A stretch of 64,000 nt of DNA from Bromus sterilis (taxonomy: Eukaryota > Streptophyta > Magnoliopsida > Poales > Poaceae): NCBI GenBank assembly GCA_950022295.1, contig OX465595.1:227381770-227445769 (forward strand), in the 5' to 3' direction. The notes beneath the pieces are model-generated. The model saw nothing but the letters and a program-made list of their open reading frames with translations, was not told the origin of the DNA and did not search any database. Shown piece after piece: positions 46,801 through 56,025 of the stretch (position 1 is its first letter; the number at the start of each line of letters is the position of its first letter). Both the position numbers and the translations under genes were made by a program.

Positions 46801-47930
46801 GCGTCCGCGGTTAAGGACTGCTTGGAAAGCTTAGCTTGATTATTAGACAACTTGAACTGGATACTTCTAAAACACACCAAGATAAGTGTGAGTGCTATGG
46901 CGTGCTTTCTCGTGGGGAAGTCGAGCAAGGCCCCATAGTGGTGTAATTGGTTGGAGAAAGTAGTGGACTCGTGTACGCTTCTTACCTCAAGTCTGGTACT
47001 CGTAGTTCAGGATTAGCCAAGTCAAAGCTGGCACTTCTGCAAGTGAAACCCCACCTACCTTTACCTTGATACATGTGCATGAGTAGTATAGCTTCTATGT
47101 AAGTCTTGCTGAGTACGACTTTGTACTCATGTTTGCTTATTCTATGTTTTAGATGAACCCACTGACCCCGAAGGTGGCTTCTTCATCGAGCTCGACGACT
47201 AAAGATCAAGCTAGTCTAGTCCCAGTCAGACGACTGGTTCCCTCGTGGAGGGCTTGTGTTTAAATAAGGCTTCTTAAGCCATTTGTTAAACTTGTCTGTA
47301 CTCAGACATACTTTTCTTCCGCTTGTTGTTGTAATGTTGGATCACATACTTGTGATCTCTGTGTGCACCCTGTAAGAGTTATCAATAAAATGTATACTTT
47401 GTACAGAATTGCAATAATACCTACTGTTCATACAAGGCATGTGTGTTGCGTGTATGTTTATAACATGCATGTCTTTGTATGGGTTTTCGAGACCCTAGTT
47501 GTGATCTGGCTGGAGGTCTTTCATACACAAAGTGGCCCTTAGATGTGCGCAGCTTGGGGCATCGCGATGCGATTGTTCGAGACTCTGTCTCGTGCACACT
47601 TTGTGGTATGATCGAGCCCGCCCTAGACCCCGACTAAGTGATCGGGCTGGAGTAAGTCTATGTAAGAGTTATGAGATAGTCGATAGTATGGTTGAGGCGA
47701 CTTGTCTTTGAATATGGGAGTTCATCACCCATATCATTAGACTTGTGTGCGAACGATGAGGACCCATCTCAGTTGATCATCCGACCTGGATGGGATGCCC
47801 CTCACGTACGATGCTTTCCGAGAATGTTTTGTGCTTGGCCTTGTCTGCTTAGACAAGTGGGTACGGTTCTCGGGTCTCCATATGACTATGTCGTAGCGGG
47901 ACTTGCATATGCTAACCCCGGGTCCCGACA
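43841..47930 (+). repeat. Solo LTR S1, TGTCAGAACC Gypsy family
   Basis: 4090 bp from TGTCAGAACCCTC to ...GGTCCCGACA with no internal domain, flanked by CTAGG (43836-43840) and CCAGG (47931-47935). This is one mismatch from a perfect 5-bp duplication. It is most like the LTR at 1-1104. It has an AT-rich head, a GC-rich middle (44330-45410) and a tail with a polyadenylation signal at 47384. Solo LTRs normally arise by recombination between the two LTRs of one element. Confidence 0.92.
47384..47389 (+). terminator. Polyadenylation signal AATAAA, S1
   Basis: AATAAA at the family-conserved position in the LTR. Confidence 0.4.
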
Positions 47931-47935
47931 CCAGG

Positions 47936-49060
47936 GTCCATGGCGCCTCCCCCCTCTATTCTTTTTTCTTTTTCCCTTTTATTTCCCCTAATGGGCCTTT
48001 TTCTCCACTAAGGCCCATTGCACATATTAATTAGAAATAAAATGATTTTAATGATTAATTCAATTAATTAATAACTAAAACATAATATTCCATCTCCCGG
48101 TGCTCCGGAACACCTTCCGGTTCACTCCGAACTTGTTTCGGTTCAACACGGTACTTCTCCGATACTGTTTCCTTTATTCTCTCGTTACTTCGATGGTTCC
48201 GAAAAGGTCTCCGATTTCATCGAGCCCTTAAGTGTGTTACCCTACGGTCCGAGAACACTCTAGTCATGACCGAGATGAGGCTACGGTCAATGATCATCAG
48301 CGGGACCTGGATGCCCATAATGACCCGTGTGCATTCCGGATATCAAACACCGATTGGACCTTACGCCGTATAACATTCCCTTTGTCAGCGATGCTGGATT
48401 GTTCCGAGGTTTGATCAATGACATCCTATGTCTGGTTCAACCTCGTTCTGAACTAATCCTCATTCACTCGTTCCCGTGATATTCATCCCCGTGACCTAGT
48501 CACACGCTGCAGCTTTATGGATGGAATCTCACCGAGTGGGCCCCGAGTATCTATCCATTGTATGGATTGACAAATCCCGCTCTTGTAACAATACTCCTCA
48601 ACATATCTCCACGGAATACCCAAGATAGAACCGTTATGACCCGCATATTTCAGTCAGGTGGAGGGATGTAAGTCAAAGCATCCGGGAAGATAGTAATTAT
48701 GCACGTACTCACGGTCAAAGGAACGGTCTACCACGTTCTGTAATTACAACACTGAACCTTCATAAGATTTGATCATGCTGTAACGATTATTTTGGGTAAT
48801 GTTCATCACGTCACTTAAACAGTGAGGTGACCTCATAGTCAAGAGACTTAATTGTCCATGATCGCGAAACCACGACCATCATGTTGACCATGAACTAGTT
48901 ATCGATGTAGAGCCTAATTAGGAACTCTTGGGGTTTCTATACCACACTTGCATCATTGTTTCACTGACGCAGTACTAGCACGGTATGAAACTGGTTATGA
49001 ACTTGCTTAGATATATTGGAATAATCATATATTATTTTCCTCTAGAGAATATATCCAACA
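47936..49060 (-). repeat. E1 5' LTR, outer part
   Basis: Continues the E1 LTR after S1 (tccatggcgcctcccccctc...) and ends at ATATCCAACA, followed by TCCCA. Confidence 0.9.
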
Positions 49061-49885
49061 TCCCATGCTCATGGATTTTTCAAATATTCAAACAGGAGAA
49101 TTGAATAAAATTTAAACCCCCTTTTGAATTAAAGTTCAAATTATTTGAATTTTAAAAATGCCCAAACTTCATAAGTGGCTAGCTATATGCATCTCAAGTC
49201 CACATAAAAATTTGGGGCATTTTACAAAATGGATAGCTATTTTTAGCAGAGCCAAAACAAAAATACAGAAAAAGAAATAAGAAAGAAAAGGACAGAGGCT
49301 TACCTGGCACCTAGGGCGAAGCCCACCTACCTCATGGCCCAACCCAGCCCAGCTGCCACTGCTGTTGTCATCTTCCCTAGGCAGCCAGACACGGTGCTGC
49401 GTTCCCGGCATGCCGAGGTCGACGTCGTGGCAACTCCCCTGCCGTGCCCCTGCCTCCTTCTCTCAGCCGCCGACGCCTGGAGACGCCCCATTTCCTTTCC
49501 CCAATCCCAGGTCCATCCCCCTTCCTCTCCCTCTCTCGTTACTGCGCGCACCCGAGAGCTCGCCGGAGTGAGCCCGTGCGCCTGCGTGGCCAACGGCGAC
49601 GAGAAGCGCCACCGCCGTGTCCAACAGGTCGCCCACCATTGTCTTTGTCTCCCCGTGCAGTCAATCGAGCCTGGAAGCCTTGGAGGCGACGCCCGCATCA
49701 TCGCTTTGCCGCGTCCGCCATGATTTCCTGCGACGAATTCATCACTGATGTCCCTCTTCCGGCCTCCTCGAGCCCGCCATCGCGTTCTGGGTGAGCCTGC
49801 ACATCGTTTCCCCCTCCCCTTGCTCCTCCCGGTGCACGCTATCGCTTTTCCCCTCCGCGTCCGAGAGCTCGCCGCCGCGCGAGTC
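49061..49885 (+). repeat. Element C 3' LTR, continued and truncated
   Basis: Resumes the C LTR after E1 (tcccatgctcatgg) and matches 13430-14250 closely. Homology stops at 49885 (gcgcgagtc), in the GC-rich middle of the LTR; about 2.7 kb is missing. Confidence 0.88.
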
Positions 49886-52224
49886 TGACGCACAACGGCA
49901 CTGGAAGATGGAGGCACGGAAGTACTGGCCTCAGCGGGGACGTGAGAGGAAATCGGAAATGATACCTGAGGAACCACAGGTGGACAAGAAATCGGGTTGA
50001 TGGAGGCAGCAGCGGCGCTCTCTGATCCGGCTGAAGGAGCTGGATCATCATGCATCAGGCTGAGCAGCATCTGCATCGGTCAGGTCCATGATCGGCGCAA
50101 CGGGATGCGTGATCCCAGACTGGTCGATGAAGATCGGAGCAGTAGCAGCGGTTGCTGCGGGAGTGGCTGATGGCGCGCCGGCAATCGGACCCGTAGCAGT
50201 CGCGGAGGTCGGAGGAGGAGCAGTCAGTTGCACCTGCTTTGTAGCAGCAGAGGCTTTCTGTTTCTTGGTCCGTTCGGCTTTGGAGGTATCGGTGGCAGCT
50301 CTCTTGCAAGAGGCAGCAGGCACGGTGGAAGTAGCAGAAGTAACGGGGGGCGCAATCGGAGCCACCCCGGGTACCACGGGAGCAACAGGTCGGACAACCC
50401 TGCATAGCAAAGAGCAAGTTTAAGAGAGTGGTCGGACAAGATTGGAAAAATCCAAAGGAAGTACAAGGAAATACCCGAGAGCTCGGGGCAGCTGGGCAGC
50501 AAAACTGTCCATGGAGAAGTTCGGGCGAATGATGTTCAGAGGCGCGGGAGCCAGCATAGGGCCAGTCGGCTTGGGGGCGGTTGGAGCTGGAGCAGGGCCT
50601 CGCGCACCATGTTTGCCTTTCTTCTTGGCAACCTTGGAGGTACAAGGGACATCATCGGAGCGGGGGCGTTTTCCTTAAGCCACCGTTTGTGCAGTTGGTT
50701 GCGATTCTGCGTCGTACTCACCAGGGGAATAAACATCACTGCTCCATTCGGCCATGAAGCGTTTGATGGAGGAATCAGGCTCACCCGGCTGGTTGAGACC
50801 GAGCCCGAAGGAGGCAGTCCGAGCTTCGGTTTCGGAGTCTGTTTCATCTTTGAGCTCCAAGTCCTCGTCATCTTATTTTGTGCGGTCAGGGTGATAAATG
50901 GACTCGGCCTGCCCATCATGCATGGCCTTTGAGCCGAGGAACTCCTATGGAAGAGTAACCGATCAGAATTAACAAAATACAAAGAAAAACCAGCGCAAGA
51001 GTGGAGGCAGAGGCATACCACGGGGAAAGGTCAGTGTCGGCTATACGCCCTCACTCCGAACTTGAAAGGTGCAGAGGCTTTGACGTCGGCGAGAAGGTTC
51101 AGTAAGAAAATGAGCTCGTCCTCGTCTATTGAGAATGTGGAGATCCGAGTGGGGTCTAGAAACCGGCTCATGTCCCAGATGCGGTAGCATCGGCGCTTCA
51201 GCGGGAGCACTCGGCGGCAGATCCAGGTAGCCACCAGGTCGGCAGGTTTCAGCCCTTCAGCCATCAGCACTTGGATCCGGGCCATCTGGCGGTCTATATC
51301 GGTGTCCCCATCACCTGGTTTCTCGGACCAGTTGTGCTTGGTGGTCAGAGGCGGCAGGGAGAACTCGGGAAAGTTCAGCAGATCCTTACCCTCTTGAGAG
51401 GAGACGTGGAAGAACCCCATTTTCCAGTCTTTGATAGACTGTGGCGGCTGGGGATGATGATATAGTCTGGCCTTCCGGAGGTAGATGATAGCAGCTCCGC
51501 ACTCTTCCATCACCTTCACTTCTTCTTTCTTCTCGGCCTCGGGGTTGACATTAAATACTCCGGTGCCCACTCGGAAGCCGCGGAAATGGAAGAGCCGGGA
51601 CCAGAGGCCGACGGTGGGTCGCACTCCGAGGTAGCCCTCGCATAGCGTCATGAAGGCGGAGAGCAGCATGACGGCATTCGCCCTAAGGTGGTGCGGTTGC
51701 AATCGGAAGAAATCCAAGAACTCGCGAAAGAATCGGCTCACCGGGATCCCAAAGCCGCGCTGGAAATGGGTGAGGAAGACCAGGCACTCACTGGCCTTGG
51801 GCATGGGTGCAAGGTCGGGGCCGGGGACGCGACAGTCGAGGTCGGCCGAGATCTTGCGCAACCGGCGGAGGATAGCAATGTGCATCTCAGTAACGTGAGA
51901 TCCTTTCCACGAGCCTTTCTGGCGGGCGGCAGACGTATCTTCCCCCATGGAAGCGTCTGAATCCGTGGCGGGCGACGGCGAGCTCGAGGAGGAAGACGAA
52001 GACGGTGGCGGCGGCGGCGGACACCGATACCTGCGACCACCAATGGCGACGGAGGAGAGTGGAGGCGTTGGCGACGGAGAGCATTGGGAAGGTCGTCGAC
52101 GGGGTGGATCTAATCTTCGGCGACGGCAGGAGCAGCAGCGGAGAACACGATGTGGCGGCGGAGGAGACAGAGGATGAGCACTCAAGGAGGAAGATGGAGT
52201 GGGCGGTGCGTGGCACATCTCCAC
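49886..52224 (-). pseudogene. Antisense ORF of element D, Transposase_28-like (PF04195), 5' exons
   Basis: The long exon (frame 51031-52224) contains 'CLVFLTHFQRGFGIPVSRFF', FREFLDFFRLQPHHLRANAV and 'FMTLCEGYLGVRPTVGLW'. This is the signature of the grass 'putative gypsy type transposon' domain (Transposase_28). Likely introns are 51049-50946 (GTGAGGGCG...CATAG) and 50476-50403 (GTATTTCC...TGCAG). Later exons encode a low-complexity Ala/Pro/Thr-rich region, with KVAKKKGKHG as a basic patch. Two in-frame stops (about 50880 and 50675) and a shift near 50060 show decay. A TATA-like motif at 52234-52241 makes the ATG at 51948 (MGEDTSAARQKG) a better start than 52224. The gene is cut at 49886 by truncated element C. 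Its function is unknown. Confidence 0.75.
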
Positions 52225-52233
52225 CCCTCGGGC

Positions 52234-52241
52234 TATTTAAA
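52234..52241 (-). promoter_or_regulatory. TATA-like motif upstream of antisense ORF
   Basis: TTTAAATA on the minus strand, in a GC-rich surround. It would place the transcription start near 52205, downstream of the first ATG, and so favours the start codon at 51948. Confidence 0.4.
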
Positions 52242-52494
52242 GGGACAGCGGGACGGTAGTGGGATCCGGTGCGCCGAATCGGTGGCCGGTGTGGCCGCGT
52301 GTATTTCTAGTGCATCACCAGTTCAGAGTACAGAGGATCTGGCGGAAGGGACGGGACGGGACGTGCGCGTTTGGCTCGAGGTGGCGGTTATGACATGTCA
52401 AATCGTGGCACGTCGTCCCACATTCCATGGCGAATTCGAAGCGGAAAGTTTTGGTTAACATTCTAGTCAAACTAACCGTTGGCCGGATCAGCTG

Positions 52495-52632
52495 AGAAGA
52501 TCAAGAGAAATCGGCAGATCAAGAGCAATCGTCAGATCGCGAGCAGTCGGCCAGTTGAGAGCAATCGGTCAGAAGATCAAGAGCAATCGGCAGATCGTGA
52601 GCAATCGGCCAATTGAGAGCAATCGGTCAGAA
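52495..52632. repeat. Minisatellite, about 58-bp unit with ~19-bp subrepeats
   Basis: Two 58-bp units (about 52517-52574 and 52575-52631) built from the submotif GAGCAATCGG(C/T)CAG, with a partial unit before them. It lies between the antisense ORF promoter and the polypurine tract of element D. Confidence 0.7.
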
Positions 52633-52703
52633 AAAAGATTCAAGAAGTATGGAGGGAACCTGTGCAGGCCCCGCTGTCGCTTAGTTCGGCGGGACCTCCG
52701 CAG

Positions 52704-52716
52704 CTTCAGGGGCTAC
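52704..52716 (+). other. Polypurine tract of element D
   Basis: CTTCAGGGGCTAC directly before TGTCGGGGGAATGA. The form AGGGGCTAC/TGTCGGGG is usual in grass Tat-lineage Gypsy elements, and sets D's orientation as plus, opposite to the Transposase_28-like ORF. Confidence 0.7.
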
Positions 52717-52902
52717 TGTCGGGGGAATGACCCCCGGGTAGGGTCACCCAGGGGAAACAATTCGACAAGGCAAAGATCACCGACCTGATGGTCTCAGATC
52801 TAATCAAGGCCGAGTTGATCAAGACTGAGCCAATAGTGGGCCGAACTGATCAGGTCGGAGGCCGATTTCCCCAAAGAGAGTGCAATCAGCCTCACCTAGG
52901 AT

Positions 52903-53212
52903 TTTTTTTTGAGGAACACAGTACAACACTGCCTCTCACATACACGAGTATACAATCACCCCTATGATGCACACACGCACACCCTACCCCTATGAGCATC
53001 TTCGCAATACTGAGCCGTTACATCATCTTGAGATTAACGAAGCCTCCACCTCGTCTTCGACGGGAACGTCTCCTCCCACTGAAAGCGCATCACCGGAAGC
53101 CCTGGAATAAATCCAGGAAAATGCGAGCACCATTGTCAAATCTGGGATTTGAACTCTGGTGGGCTGGGTATACAACCATCCACCTAACCAACTCAACCAC
53201 AGGTTGATTCGC
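52903..53212 (-). repeat. tRNA-derived SINE (Au-like)
   Basis: About 310 bp on the minus strand, flanked by a perfect 14-bp duplication GCCTCACCTAGGAT (52889-52902 and 53213-53226). The head has tRNA-like promoter boxes (GAGTTCAAATCC as B-box at 53144-53155; GGTTGAGTTGGTTAGG near the A-box) and the tail is a poly(A) run (seen as T on the plus strand, 52902-52910). The tail motif (GTGTGCATCATAGGGGTGA) is common in Pooideae SINEs. Assignment to the Au group is from memory and tentative. Confidence 0.85.
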
Positions 53213-53546
53213 GCCTCACCTAGGATCATTCGACCAAAGAGAACAGAGCAATCTCCGAGCAGTATCCCAGGTCAGACGCCTGGTACAAGTTCATTCAATA
53301 CGCAATCCCTGAAGATCGGGGCTTTCAGAGGCGTGCGGTCTCCTCCAGCGTCGATCATGCGGACAGGCCGACGGGCCTAAGTCCTTGGCTCTATTGTTCA
53401 CTAGCAAGGTCTACGAGATAGCGGCGTGGTGAGCCGCAAGTCTACACCGGGTCATCCGAGAGAGCATGATGTGAGGACTCTAGCTTGTCTGAGACTGGCA
53501 GCTGGGCCCTCCCCTTTGTATATTTACCTTTGTACACCGGGCTCGG

Positions 53547-53556
53547 CCTATAAGAG
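53547..53556 (+). promoter_or_regulatory. TATA box, element D LTR
   Basis: CCTATAAGAG, preceded by CGGGCTCGG; the inverted D-like LTR keeps the same motif (ctcttataggc, 61920-61930). Transcription would start near 53580. Confidence 0.55.
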
Positions 53557-53881
53557 CCCCGGGTACCCCTCCTGCGTGAGGGACGATGGAGCACTTATTG
53601 CCACTTCACCCAGGAGAGAGAGAGGAAGGAGAGATTTGTGCCTAGAGCCCTCTTCTCCTTCCTCTCAAATAGCTCAAGGGGCAACCATTGTATCCAGAGT
53701 TATTGAATATATCTAGATCGGCAGGACTAGGGGTGTTATCTCTACGGAGAGCCCCGAACCTGGGTACATCGCGGTGTCTCACTGTGTGCCCCCACTCTCG
53801 ATTCCGGTACCAGCGACACTCACCCGTCTTGCCCCCCTCTTTAGCCATCCCCATGGCATCTGCCGTTACATATCGACGACA

Positions 53882-54082
53882 GTCTTCATTGCTCGTCACT
53901 GCATCTCCAACTGGTCAGCACCATCTCCTGATCTTTGTCGTTTTTCCTTGGACAACTCTGTTACGCTTTGTTGTAACCTACCAAGTTGCTACAGTGGCCA
54001 GGTGTCAGCCCCTCTGTGGATAGTGCCATCGATGCGCAACTACCAGGACTGGAACGAGCATGATCCAAAGGTTTCACCATGA
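53882..54082 (+). CDS. Possible terminal exon of an unidentified gene
   Basis: Immediately after the element D LTR an open frame (shared with the LTR frame 53774-54082) reads CISNWSAPSPDLCRFSLDN and then 'LPSCYSGQVSAPLWIVPSM', ending NEHDPKVSP before a TGA. The composition is protein-like (evenly spread Cys, Trp and Pro), and the downstream sequence is AT-rich like a 3' UTR. I recognise no family. Because D's LTR abuts it, any upstream part of the gene would be separated by the insertion. It may also be a chance frame. Confidence 0.25.
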   Translation, partial: VFIARHCISNWSAPSPDLCRFSLDNSVTLCCNLPSCYSGQVSAPLWIVPSMRNYQDWNEHDPKVSP

Positions 54083-54114
54083 AAGTTTACATCTGCTCGA
54101 TCCATCATTATTGG

Positions 54115-54150
54115 TATATATATATATGTATGTGTGCGAGGGTGTGTGTT
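54115..54150. repeat. (TA)n/(TG)n microsatellite
   Basis: A short TATATATATATATG run followed by TATGTGTGCGAGGGTGTGTGT; a simple repeat. Confidence 0.6.
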
Positions 54151-54389
54151 CTGATGAGACTATATGCTTGTATTTATTAGGTGTGTGAGGTAATTTATAT
54201 GAAGCATTGAATGTAATGGATGTATATATGCAATTGGAATTTAGGTCAATTTATATGTGATCATTTGTTATCGAAGAGCATAACTCGCACGGGTTGTTAA
54301 AACAACCTGTTTGCAATGCGCTATTTGGCTCGCTGAGGAAGCTATAGGAAGAGTTTCGTACTGAAGAAGCTAGGTAGAAGGTGTTGTAC

Positions 54390-55235
54390 GGGCATGCATT
54401 CAATGAATTATTTTTAGCATCGTTACCTTCAAATTGAAAATAATTTAAAATGACCTCTAAAAAGACGAGACTTGGCATGCTGTCGTCATTTTATCAACAT
54501 GGTCCATGGTAAAAGTTTCATTGGATTGGTAATCAAATTAGATACACTTCGTATATAAAGTAGGACATTCCTTTCAACGTATCGGGGTTTCGATCGGAAA
54601 CAACCACATCATAAAGCCATCATGTTATTCTTAATCTTTGAAAACTCAAACTTTTTATATGCTCAACATTAAGCATTCACACTAACATCCTATAATTTCA
54701 AACATTTCTGACTTCATTTGGAAATTTTAATTCATTAAATGAATTATTTTCGAGCATAATGATATTGAAATTGAAAATCAATTCCAATGACGTCTAAAAA
54801 GTACCAGATATGGCATGCTGTCATCATTTCACCAACATGGTCCATCCTAAAAGTTTAAGTGGATCACTAAACAAATTACACTTCGTGTACAAACTAGGCC
54901 ATTCTTTTCGAAGTATCGTGGTTTCGACCGGAAGCAGTCACGTTTCAAAGGCATCACTTTATTCTTAAATCTTTTAAACCAAAACTTTTTTTATGTTCAA
55001 CATTAAGCATTAACACGAATATCCTGAAATTTCAGGGGTTTCTGACTCCATTTGGCAATTTAATGCACTAAATGAATTGTTTTTGAGTATAATGACATTG
55101 AAATTGAAAATCAATTCAAATGGCCTCTATAAAGGACGAGATTTGGCACGCTGTCATCATTTCCCCAACATGGTCCGTGGTAAAAATTTCAATTGATTAC
55201 TAAAGAAATTAGATACACTTCGTGCACAAAATGGG
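54390..55235. repeat. Tandem repeat, ~335-bp monomer, about 2.5 copies
   Basis: The anchor motif TACACTTCGT occurs at 54543, 54877 and 55214 (spacing 334 and 337). Other matching blocks are 'gaattattt...gcat' starting near 54405, 54740 and 55073, 'aaattgaaaatcaattc' and 'catgctgtcatcatttc'. The monomers have diverged noticeably. The size is typical of grass satellite repeats, but such an array could also belong to the subterminal region of a DNA transposon. Confidence 0.75.
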
Positions 55236-56025
55236 TTAGTTGAATGTTAGTCAAACCCTGGAAAACCCCGTTGACCGTCTCAAAACCCAGCAGAATATCT
55301 CGTAACCCTAGCGTACAACTATGGCCGTTGGATGTAACCTTAGCGTCAAATGATAGTCATTGGATCTTACCGCGATCCGTGAGAAGCTAGTTATGCGACC
55401 TGATTGTTTGCACATTCGTTCAGGTATATTGCACACAGTTTATAATGCAGAAACTTTTGTGATCGTCTGACATATAACTAGCACCCCATCCACTGAAGTA
55501 TTTTTGTATCATCTCATTCGTAAAAAAACAATGCTCATTTGTGAGAAGGCTGTAACCCATAAAATTGTATCAAAATGCATACCAACATGGGTTGTTAAAA
55601 CAGAATATTTGCAATATGTGATTTGCCTTACCGAACAATCTTGGTAGAAGAACTTCGACGGACAGGTCAAATGGCTGGCCCGTCTCCCATATATAAATCG
55701 ATGGACTGAACTTCGCTGACTTAAGTCACATGGCTTTGGGTCCATGACAGGTGGGTCCAATATCTGTTGGGCCCCGTGTCATGCAATGTCATGTGACTTA
55801 AGTCACTGAAGCTCAATCCATAATCGATTGCGTTGCAAGACCTGGTACAGTAGAAGCACATCGATTCCTACTATCTTGTTTTCACAACTAAATTATGTAG
55901 ATTGAACTTATATAAACGCTTCATGCATACACAGAAATAAGTACTAGAATAATAAATGAACTGAGACAAGCTAAACAAATGGAGTATTACATTGTTCATC
56001 AGAGTTTTAGCTAAATAAATATGGA
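55236..56025. other. No gene seen; unclassified intergenic
   Basis: No coding frame that I can support. It contains a copy (55575-55640) of the motif found at 54280-54335, and an imperfect inverted pair around 55690-55830 (tggactgaacttcgctgacttaag and cttaagtcactgaagctcaatcca), which could be the arms of a small transposon. Confidence 0.4.
55686..55825. repeat. Imperfect inverted repeat, possible MITE
   Basis: The left arm (atcgatggactgaacttcg, ctgacttaagtcacatg) and the right arm (catgtgacttaagtcactg, aagctcaatccataatcgat) are reverse complements with few mismatches over about 45 bp, spaced by about 50 bp. The duplex ends ATCGAT on both sides. I see no transposase and no clear TSD, so this is a hairpin-forming repeat of unknown class. 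Confidence 0.55.

Larger units (their letters stand above)
36686..49060 (-). mobile_element. Copia-like element E1 (BARE/Angela-like), gag-only, carrying solo LTR S1
   Basis: Its LTRs are 36686-38421 and 43208-49060 (the latter split by S1 at 43841-47930). TCCCA duplications flank the whole. The element lies on the minus strand: primer-binding site at 43195-43206, polypurine tract at 38422-38434. The internal region (4.8 kb) has a recognisable gag but no readable protease, integrase or RT, so it looks non-autonomous or heavily decayed. LTR length (about 1.74 kb), the TGTTGG...CCAACA ends and the gag type suggest the BARE/Angela group; the family name is not certain. Confidence 0.85.
12710..49885 (+). 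mobile_element. Element D segment carrying Gypsy element C (13214-49885)
   Basis: Element C begins at 13214 (TGATAGAACCC, a variant of the family start TGTCAGAACC) and is truncated at 49885 inside its 3' LTR. It is interrupted by a CRM-like element (18708-34718) and by Copia-like E1 (36686-49060). Without these, C's parts are 13214-18707, 34719-36685 and 49061-49885. About 2.7 kb of its 3' LTR end is missing, together with whatever part of D lay next to it. Confidence 0.75.
52717..53881 (+). repeat. Element D 3' LTR (with SINE insertion)
   Basis: Begins TGTCGGGGGAATGACCCCC and ends ...CATATCGACGACA. Without the SINE and its duplication (about 324 bp) it is roughly 840 bp. A related, inverted copy of the last 500 bp is at 61595-62099. 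The 5' LTR, gag and pol of D are not in the window; to the left, D is cut at 12710. Confidence 0.82.

Noticed and set aside
49327..50076. 249-codon minus-strand frame
   Set aside because: It crosses the junction between the antisense gene remnant and the truncated C LTR. Only its first 60 codons could be real coding sequence.
54390..55235. CRISPR-like array
   Set aside because: The repeats are about 335 bp, diverged and adjacent without unique spacers; this is a plant tandem repeat.
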